Positions 23,711-32,275 of a DNA stretch of 64,000 nt are shown piece by piece. Where the stretch lies: the NCBI GenBank assembly GCA_019096065.1, contig JAGUCH010000003.1:6262001-6326000 (forward strand). Direction: 5' to 3'. The position numbers and the translations under genes were made by a program. Every line of letters starts with the position of its first letter. Positions within the stretch are counted from its first letter, which is position 1. The notes below the pieces were generated by a model. That model did no database searches and had not been told where the DNA came from. It saw nothing but the letters and a program-made list of their open reading frames with translations. This DNA comes from Paracyclopina nana (taxonomy: Eukaryota > Arthropoda > Copepoda > Cyclopoida > Cyclopettidae).

Positions 23711-26700
23711 ATGCCAAGGAAGGCCAAGCAGCAAATGGAGGAGACTCCACCCGATTCTCCGGAGGCCGTATACGACAAGGTCATCTATTTGTGCCTAAAG
23801 CAATCCGAGCCCGTCATGTGGATGCCAGTCGACCACAAGTTTGCCGACAACCAAACCGTCGTTGAGATTGCTGGGTTCGATCCTGCCAAAAAAATGACTT
23901 TGCAAAAGAGGGCGAAGGTAAACAACTACCTTGTGGATGAGACTCAGCCACCTCAGGCGATGTCAATCTTTTGCCGAGTCGAAAGAGGTAAGATTTCTTT
24001 TTACTCTTAACGTTTAGTCTTTTACGATAATGTTTAAAAACTTTCAGGAACGGACCAAGCGCGCATCAACGATCTGTTGAAGAATTTGAATGCGAGGTTC
24101 AAATCTCTGACGTATCCCCAAAAATCGGGCGTCAAGGCTGCCCTTTTGAAGAATTGGGGAGAGAAAATGATGCGTCGGTGGACTTATACGGAACGCGATG
24201 CGATCACGAACAAGATCACCTATAACAGATGGAATGAGGTCGGCACTAGAGGTTCGGGCACTGACAAACTTCCTCAAACGACGGATCAAGATTCTGATGA
24301 CGACTTTCGTCCCAGACGCGTCAGCGGTAAGGGAGCCAAGAAAGCCATTTCGAGCTCATCTGAGGGAGGAAAGTCACCAGATGCAAGAGTAAGTATACTT
24401 CCATTAAATACAAACGCATTTCAAAGACTTTTTTAATGTGTTTTTATTACTTTTCTAGAGGAAATTGAGTGGAGTTCTCCTACAAAATCCTTTTTTCACT
24501 CCTGGTGAAGACTCTCCTGGAACATCGCGCACATCTGGCATCGGTAGCACCAAGAGGGCGGAGCCAATTGTCGCCATGCCGGGAACTTCAAAGGATTCTG
24601 CGCCGGGAACTTCAAAGGATTTTGCGCCGACGCCATCCACTTCGCACGTCAGCGTCGATCCGAAGTTGCAGCAGATGACGGCTAAGGTTCTTGTCCAGGC
24701 GGTCCCTGAAAAGAAGACCAGGAAACGAATCCAACAGGTTTCCGAAAGCGATAGCGGCACTTTGACCCCATCGCCATCAAAGAAGTTGCACCTCCAACCG
24801 GGATCATCTAAAACGTCCTCAACATCGTCTGTTCCTGGTAACATGACATTGTCGTCCGGCGCTGAGGAGGCTGCCCAAGCAGCAGTTGATTTTGCAACCG
24901 CCAAGGAGGTCGTATACGACCTCAACGTTCCCAAGATGGTAAGTTTTTTTTAATTCCTTTCCTAATCGTTTCGGTAAAGTCTTGCAACTTTGCAGGACGT
25001 TCAAACTTACACTGAGGCGGTGGTTATTAGTGAGGAGCAGCTCGATAATAAAATCAGGGCTTTCCTAACTGATTACGAACGTGGGCGCGCTCAATCTGAG
25101 CCATTCAAGGCCATGATTAAGGCCGTGATGAAAGATGTTATCGAGGAGGTTGTCGATCCCAAGTTGTGGACTCTAAGGGACACTTTAAGTGATGTGATTG
25201 TTTCAGAAATCACTAAAGTAATTGACGTTTTGGCCAACAAGGCAACTAAAACGAGCATCACGGTAAGTTCATTGGTAATGCATTTTCATTGTTTTAAAAA
25301 TGTAACGTTCCCTTTACTATTGACGCTTCAGAAAGTTCTCGAGGCTATTAACTCCACGAAGACGACTATCGAGGACTTTTCAATCGAGCAAGTCCGAATC
25401 CGAAACGAAATCGGTAATATCCAGGAAAACGTTGCCGAAAAAGAGTCGCGCTCATGCGGAATCTTGGGGAGATTTCTTCCTTTTGACTTGATGGGCCAAG
25501 GATTCGACCTTTTCTTGTCCAGTCATTATGTCCAGTCAAAAGTCGTTCCTCTTATCAAAGATGAGTTGGCAGCCAAAAAGGGAAATGTGAACGTTAGAAT
25601 CGCTTTTGCGTTCACCAATGTTTTTTTGACCAGGATCGCCATGGCGCATCTTGTTTGGCGGCATCCCAAAAAGTAATTACCGAACGCGTTTGTTATCAAT
25701 TAGCACTTGATTGCTATCTTTTTCTTTCTTTGTTTCAGTCCCAAAAAGATCCTCTTCTACAAGAGGAAGGTTCCAGATGCTGTCGAGAAAATTATAAAGG
25801 CCGATATCATCCCTTTTGTGCGAACTCAATTGGAAGTAGGAAACGAAGTGTTTCTTGGTAACTTCAGCGGTGTCAAAAAAGTCATGTCGACCCGGTTCGC
25901 CAATGCTCGCACGAAGCAATTGGAGTTGGCCTTCTCTGAAAGTGCTAATCCTGATTCTGGCCTGGACGCACTCCAAAGCTCGGACAACGAGTACTACATC
26001 CAGAACACTGTAAGTTTAGAAAAGTGTTCGTAACGACTTTTGAATTAACACTTTTTAATCTTTCAGCATGCAATTCCCAGTGAGGCTGCAATGGAGGATC
26101 GAGACGTCTACAAGAGGAACCTCATGGCTAGTCGCGCCGAATGCAAAAATGCTTTCGACGAGTACCAGGATCGGGAGGCTCTAGGAAAGAGCTTCAAGGA
26201 AGAAGACGATCTCTTTGACTCCTTGCGTGGGAACAAAGCTGTTGGAAAAGTCTTCACCAATTATGAGATCATGCAAGGCATCATTGCTGCTGCACGGGCG
26301 GATGGGCTAGATGTGACCAAGTTGACCTTCGATCAGCCAAAGAACTTCCCTGATGTAATTTTATCATTGTTACTTCTTTTTAACCATTAGCATTAATTAG
26401 CTCTTCTTATTTCAGGTGCGCGACATTTACAAACGGGTTTTGGACGACAACATCGCCGATTTGGACAACCTCCTCAAGAAATTCCCAGTTGACACCAAAG
26501 TCAAAATGCCGCGAACTCGTTCGGACAGCGAAAAGGAGGAGGAGCTAAAGCTCAATGACTTGTCCCTCGGGAACATCCCTTCTGATGACTCAGAGGAGCC
26601 AGCCGATGCTGCAGCTGCTGCAGACATTCGGCGAATTGTCGAATCTTCTGGGGAAGAAGAAAGTCCTTCCGAGCTCGAAAAGAATATTGAATGCGTCACT

Positions 26701-27307
26701 CTTGGGGATGATGACGAGCCAACTATTTTCACTCAAAGGGAAGAGAAGAAGCAGAAGCCAGCTACTCCCGAAGCCAAGCATTCCTGGTACGAAAGCGTTC
26801 GCACTTTGCCATCGGGCATTAAGCAGCTGGTGCCATCCAGTCAAGAGGCTCCGTCAACTTCTTCCCAAACGACTTCCCAAACGGTTGTGAAACCTGATCC
26901 TCCAAAGCAGCGCTACGGACCTTATTCACCCGGTGGTACTCCACTTCCACTCCCACCAGTGAGTCCCAGTTTATTTCTTAAATCAGATTTCAATTTTCAT
27001 TGAAAAACTTTTGAAAAGATTGATTGTTTCAATTACATAAGACAAGTACTTATGTAGACTCGCAAATGATTATTATTTTTTAAATGCATTCAAAACGTAA
27101 TTGTTAATTATCTTCACAAACAGAAGATATTACTCTCAGACTATCATTTTTTTTTATTTTCAGCTGCCTAAAGACCCCTACGCCCGACCCAGACCCTTTG
27201 AAGGCATGACGAATGAGCAAATTGAAGAGCGCCTCAGGGCTGCCCATCGTAGGAAATTGATCAGGGAGCTGGAGGAGACTGAAAGGCAGCTGCGAGAGAA
27301 GAAATAG
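23711..27307 (+). CDS. Transposon-encoded second protein, unknown function, 983 aa
   Basis: Nine exons join in frame: 23711-23987, 24048-24388, 24459-24938, 24996-25262, 25332-25672, 25739-26009, 26067-26354, 26416-26958 and 27164-27307 (983 aa plus stop). AATAAA follows at 27516. I recognise no family. Residues about 8-140 look like a compact domain (MWMPVDHKFADNQTVVEIAG, then ARFKSLTYPQKSG, RRWTYTERDA). Residues about 185-330 are low-complexity Ser/Pro/Thr/Lys-rich. A helical middle (about 335-660) includes LPFDLMGQGFDLFLSSHYV and KIIKADIIPFVRTQLEVGNE. The tail is acidic and then Pro-rich, ending in a charged helix (RKLIRELEETERQLREKK). By position it resembles the accessory, TNPA-like proteins of CACTA elements, a functional guess from context only. 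Confidence 0.8.
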
Positions 27308-28146
27308 ACATTGCGAATTCATTTGAAAAGGTCAAGGCCGAATTGTTCTTGGATAAGGCCGACCTCATTGATAACTTAATATCTTTCTATGTCATTACTA
27401 AACTAGTTCAGTATTACTTGCGACGTACCCTAATATGCGGACGCGCCATGTCAAAATAAGTTTATGGTAAATTTGTTGGGAATTTGCTTTTTAGCAAACC
27501 CATTGCTTGTGTGTAAATAAAAGACCGACCTTTCAAAACTATTTAGTATTTATTTAGGCATTCCATGCCTAATAAGGCCTATTTGGTGTTGATTTTTTTT
27601 CGATTTTCCAACAATTTTCTAAGCGTGTCTGTTGTTTTAGGATCGATTTTCCAAGATGCCGAGGAACGATTTCATCTGAAAAAAAAACCGTTTTAAAAGC
27701 TTTTCTAATTAAAAAAAAAATTATAATTGCATCCAGCGTTATCAATTTTTTATCAATTTTCTTTGATTTTCTGCTCGGAAAAGAAACGCGTTTCTTGCAA
27801 AATTTTTGTTCACGTTTCTTGTTACCAACTTAATAATAACAAACGTGTTTGAAAACACACGAATAATCGATTTTCTTAAGATTTTTTTTTAATTTTCAAT
27901 TGAAAAAGGGGTTCGCTGGGATATCGCTCACAAAGGCGGAAATGCATCTATGTCTACTAACCATCAGTCACACTATTAAAGGAAGGAGCAAATATTACAA
28001 AAATATGAATTCATGTCGAGGTTTCGCGACATTGAATTTAAGCTTAGCACTGAAGGTATGACACAGTGTAAAGTAAACAAACAAGCCCTGAACCCGCGCG
28101 TATATTTTCCGCTAAATCATAGTAGGAAAAAGCTAAGCAAACTTCA

Positions 28147-28857
28147 ATGTTGTCGGTTGTCTTCAGGCAAACATTTCCAGTAGTGGCAAAAAATTGCAAA
28201 AGATTTTCTATCGAGGCCTGCACCATGGCTTCTGAAGTGAAACGAATGAGACAAGACGTCAAATCTAGTTCTAATATGGTGTGGGTGGATTGCGAAATGA
28301 CTGGTCTTGATCCAGCCAAAGACCGACTTTTGGAAATTGCAGTCATTATCACTGACAAAGACCTTCAAATTTTGGCTGAGGGTCCTAATCTAGTCATTCA
28401 TGAGCCAGATGAGGTAAATTGAATGTTTGAGAAAAATGCGCGAAACTTATCAAATTTAATTTAGGTGCTCAATGCGATGGGGGAATGGTGTGTCAATCAG
28501 CATGGGTTATCAGGCTTGACAGAGAAAGTTCGCCAGAGCAAATTGTCCTTGTCGGAATGCGAGGACCAAGTCTTGAAATTTGTACAGAAATGGACTCCTG
28601 AGGGAAAATGCCCATTAGCTGGAAATTCTGTTGGCCAAGATGCAAAGTTCTTGGAGAACTACATGCCAAAACTGATGAATCATCTGCACTATAGAATCAT
28701 CGATGTATCGAGTGTCAAAGAGCTGGTGAAACGGTGGTATCCAAGTGAATTTTCTGAAAAGCCCGCAAAGAAGTTGACGCATCGTGCGTTGGACGATATT
28801 AAAGAGAGCATTGAAGAGCTCAAATATTACAAGGAAGCCGTGTTTAAGCAGCATTAA
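28147..28857 (+). CDS. REXO2: Oligoribonuclease, mitochondrial-type
   Basis: 3'-to-5' exonuclease that degrades very short RNA oligomers, in mitochondria and cytosol in other animals. Exons 28147-28413 and 28465-28857 give 219 aa. DEDDh exonuclease motifs are intact: [11 protein letters not shown] (D48, E50), [23 protein letters not shown], and [17 protein letters not shown] with the catalytic His and Asp. The first 26 residues are basic and hydrophobic without acids before residue 23, consistent with a mitochondrial presequence. An internal Met27 could give a cytosolic form. Its promoter must be compressed into the 226 bp between its ATG and the transposon end. It converges on the small secreted gene with only 24 bp between stop codons. 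Confidence 0.95.
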
Positions 28858-28881
28858 ATTGTCAATTCTAAATTTGTGAGA

Positions 28882-29306
28882 CTATTTTTTCCACACTAAA
28901 AGTTGAAGGCTACCATCCTTGTTGTACAATGGGTTCTCAGCATAGTCCACAGGGTAGAAGAGCCATCTAAAAAGGTCTGGAATGGACCAGGAGCTTCTAC
29001 CAGAACATGGATCTCCTGAAAAAAATGCATCATGCAATTTTAGCCAGTATAATCATATCGAAGTGCTAAATGCAACAAACCGTTGTATTCGCTGCCTGGT
29101 GGACACACTCCGTTAGCACATTGGCAAGTTGCGCTCTTAAGCTCGAGAAAATTTGGTACTGTTTGAACGCATCTCACACCATCTGAGCAAACGCAAGAGC
29201 AGTCATCTACTGCGGCTCTTCCAGTTCCAAATGCAAAGTTAGAGGCTATGCAGAAGGTGGCAATCACTCCTAAGAGCAAGATACCTTGCGTGACATGTGA
29301 ACGCAT
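28882..29306 (-). CDS. Small secreted cysteine-rich protein, 119 aa
   Basis: Exons 29306-29081 and 29015-28882 (65-bp intron) give 119 aa. The N-terminus is a strong signal peptide (ILLLGVIATFCIASNFAFG, residues about 9-27). The mature part has eight cysteines spaced CSCVC, RC, TCQC, VC and PC, enough for four disulfides. It ends in a cysteine-free tail with FRWLFYPVDY. I do not recognise the family; role and target are unknown. Transcribed divergently from TXNDC5 across 486 bp. Confidence 0.75.
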
Positions 29307-29792
29307 GATTAGCTCAAACTTGACTCGATGTAAAGTGCTGCACTAGATTGCGATTGCGCAAGTTAAAAGTGATCTGAAACTTGTTTATGGAGCAAGGAGA
29401 AAACGAACGCATCGCACCAACCTTGATTCCCATGATACCGGATTATGGTTTTTTCACGGCCGTTCTTTTACCTACATTTTCTATTTCAAAAGGTAAACAT
29501 TTCTAAGTAGCTTTATAGAGATTTCACAAAAGCTTTTGAGTTCCATAAACTGCAGCCGTTTCTTTCAAAACAATATCCCATCAGTTTAAGAAAATCCCAG
29601 CCATTTTTCCGTACATGAACCGCTAAATATTAGCAATGGAGCAATGATAATGCGCATGCTCAACTTACATGGCAGCGGGAACATGCCAGTGAAGGTGCGA
29701 AAAAAGAAAGCCCGGTTGTGAGCTGTTAAGCAACCAGCCGGGGACTTCCAACCAATCGATGATGGTATTTTAATGTCATTGCAAAACCAAGC

Positions 29793-30900
29793 ATGAAGAA
29801 AGAAAACGAGGATCAAGGTTTCCTTGAAGAGGAAGAATTGGGGGACGAGCAAATGTCACAGCAATTGCAGCCACCCAAATTCTCACCTGGAGGCTTTTGC
29901 AAGCGATTTTTCGTATGCACTGCTTTATGTGCCATTGTCAAATCAATCTACCCATCGATTTTAGTAAGCCTATATTACATTTACTTTCACCTAGTTCAAG
30001 CTATGATATTAATCATAACTGTTAGGAATCAATTGTGCGTCCAGAATCTGTGAAACCAGAAAATGGATTGTACCACTTGACAGAAGGAAGTTTCTATAGG
30101 GAAATTCAATCAGGAGACTACTTCATCAAATTCTACGCCCCTTGGTGTGGACATTGCCAAGTAATTGTGATACAGAATTTGATTGTCTCTTGCTTTTACA
30201 TTGGGTATTATTTCAGAAACTGGCGAGCACATGGGCTGAGCTGGGGTTAGAATATGCTGCTGATCCCTTGGTTAAGATTGGGAGATTCGACTGCACGCAA
30301 GCTCAATCACTTTGCCGTGATAATGATGTGAATGGATATCCTACTCTACTCTATTTTCGTGATGGAGTCAAGGTGGAAACTTTCCGTGGTTCGAGGTAAC
30401 GTCATCATTTCCCCATGGAATCTTTACTCTTGAGGCTTCTTTATAAATAGGGTATTATCTGACCTAGTGGAGTTTGTTCAGAAGCATAAACGTCAGCCTG
30501 ATCCACATCCATCAAGAGTTATAACAAGAGAAGATTTTCATGAAGAGATACAGGCTGGCATCACTTTTGTCAACTTCTTTACTGAAGACTCTAACCCTTG
30601 TCAGAGCCTTGGCACCACGTGGGACAAATTGGCTGGACAGTACAAAGCTGTTGACTCAGCAATAAAAATAGTGAAAATAGACTGCCAAAGCGAACAGGAA
30701 CTATGCTCGCAGCAAAATGTGAGCGTGACATTTTCAGTTTGAGATGTTCTTTTATTTCAACTTTCTTCTCGCAGGTAAAAAGCTACCCTACGCTACGGCT
30801 ATACAAAGATGGGGATATGAAAGAGACTTTCTATGGATCAAGGACACTGGAGCGGTTAACCAAGTTTGTGTACAGTCACCAAAGCAGAGATGAACTGTAA
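29793..30900 (+). CDS. TXNDC5: Thioredoxin-domain ER protein, TXNDC5-like
   Basis: Probable protein disulphide isomerase of the endoplasmic reticulum. Exons 29793-29963, 30026-30160, 30217-30395, 30451-30718 and 30775-30900 give 292 aa. A hydrophobic segment (FFVCTALCAIVKSIYPSIL, residues about 39-57) follows an acidic N-tail and may be a signal anchor. The first thioredoxin domain has the active site APWCGHCQ. The second has TEDSNPCQS at the same place, so it keeps one cysteine and lost the WCxxC motif. The C-terminus is RDEL, an ER-retrieval signal. Vertebrate TXNDC5 and fly Pretaporter have three thioredoxin domains, so this one is short. The stop codon lies one base from that of CWC15. 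Confidence 0.88.
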
Positions 30901-30901
30901 C

Positions 30902-31743
30902 TTACTTGATGTACTTGTCCATGAACTTGCGATGAAACTCCGAACGTAGTGAATCATTAATAAAGGTCTTCTCTGCTTTATCCGGCTCTGCTCTTGAGCA
31001 GTTTTTGAAAACGACATCATCATCCCACCTCCGTTTGATTTTCATGTCAGATTTTTCTGAGCCTGCACCCGAGTATTTCTCTTTCAGCAAAGGGTTACCA
31101 GTCAGAATATTTTCCATTCGGATGCGTTCCTCTTCAAGCTTCTTTCTTTCCTCCTAAAAATAAGAAATCAGAAAACACGCCACCCAACTTTTAATAGCGG
31201 AGTTAACCTTTTCTCTGTCCTCGGCTGCTTTTTCTCGCTTGATTTTCTGTAGTTCGGCCATTAGAGCAGCTGTGTCATCATCATCTGAATCCGAATCAGA
31301 GTCTTCATCGTTACTCTCTTCAAGAGGATCATCTGCATCCAAGTTATGCTCCAGTTTGGCCCTCTTGGCCCCCGACTGTGCTGAGGTCAAACTAGGCTTA
31401 TCCATGTCGAGCTCAATTTCTTCCTTTTTATCCACAATTCGGCCACGACCACGTTCTCTCTCTTTAGCAATGGATGCAACTCTTTCGCGTTCTTCCAATT
31501 CGCGACGGAAATCCCTGCCAGTAATGTCCTCGGGTGCATTTTGGCCTCGGTCACGTGATTTTAAGGATTGATGAGACGGCCTAAAAGTGCAAACAACTCA
31601 TGATTAAACAATCAAGTGGCCAAAAGTGTCATAACTTACAAATCTCTTGACGAATACTGTTTGGTCATGGCCGATAGATCGCGTTCGCGGGCCCCAGAGC
31701 CACCCCGGGCGGTATCATAAGTGGGGCGGGCAGCGGTTGTCAT
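30902..31743 (-). CDS. CWC15: Spliceosome-associated protein CWC15
   Basis: Component of the Prp19-associated activated spliceosome, nuclear. Exons 31743-31640, 31580-31208 and about 31141-30902 give about 238 aa (human 229). The N-terminus [15 protein letters not shown] with QYSSRDL, the middle [15 protein letters not shown], an acidic [18 protein letters not shown], and the C-terminus [12 protein letters not shown] ending FMDKYIK are all diagnostic. One boundary is unclear: the strongest acceptor AG (31151-31150) puts exon 3 out of frame, whereas an AG eight bases further (exon start 31141) keeps the frame. CWC15 shares a 532-bp divergent promoter region with IWS1. Confidence 0.93.
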
Positions 31744-32275
31744 TTTGATTGTTGATTTCACACGCCTCAGATAATTTTAGAGCCAAACGTTGCGAACCTA
31801 GTTGCGAATTTGTTTTGTCTTGCCGAAAATGCAATCAGCTTGCTCAAGCAGCTCAATATTGAAATGTTTTTGAAGGATCGAAAGAGGCTCGTGACACCCA
31901 CATCAAACAGAGAAGGTAATTAATTGATTAATTACGAATAGTTTTTCTAAACAAAAAGCTTGCAAAGTAAATATTTTTCTCAACAATGAGGGCAAATATA
32001 TTGACAAGATTCACCTTGGGTTCTTACAGTGTCAAAAATAAAATAAAATATTTGCCCTACATTTACTCAACAAATTTCAGCTAAAAAGGTGACTAGATTT
32101 TTTGAATGCGATATTCCGTCTATTTGACTTTTTTAGTGCAAGTTCGACGTTTTATTTATTTTCGTAGCTGACAAAGCTGGATTCGTAAACAATTATTCAG
32201 ATTGTGAAGTCCCGGACAATTTGACGCATTTGCTTTACATTTAGCTTGCATTTGATTCATTTAAGGGGTTCCAAA
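31744..32275. other. CWC15-IWS1 divergent intergenic region with a possible micro-ORF
   Basis: This holds the promoters of CWC15 (-) and IWS1 (+). A possible two-exon plus-strand micro-ORF splices in frame: 31864-31915, gt..ag intron 31916-32080, then 32081-32127. It encodes 32 aa from MFLKDRKRLVTPTS to KKVTRFFE. The frame is also open upstream of that Met. It may be an unrelated small gene or a 5' leader of IWS1; I cannot decide. Confidence 0.35.

Larger units (their letters stand above)
19866..27920. mobile_element. 8.05-kb CMC-type (CACTA/Mirage/Chapaev) DNA transposon, apparently complete
   Basis: The ends are inverted copies: CCCAGCGAACCCTTTT from 19866 and, at 27905-27920, its complement ending GGGTTCGCTGGG (27909-27920). 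The dinucleotide AT flanks both ends (19864-19865 and 27921-27922) and may be a 2-bp target duplication. Inside are two divergent genes: a DDE transposase on the minus strand (20374-23296) and a 983-aa protein on the plus strand (23711-27307). Subterminal regions share A/T-rich motifs such as GAAAATCGAAAAAAAATC in inverted orientation (left near 20130-20145, right near 27592-27607), candidate transposase-binding sites. Both genes splice in frame without stops, so the copy looks young. It sits 226 bp upstream of the REXO2 start codon. Confidence 0.85.
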
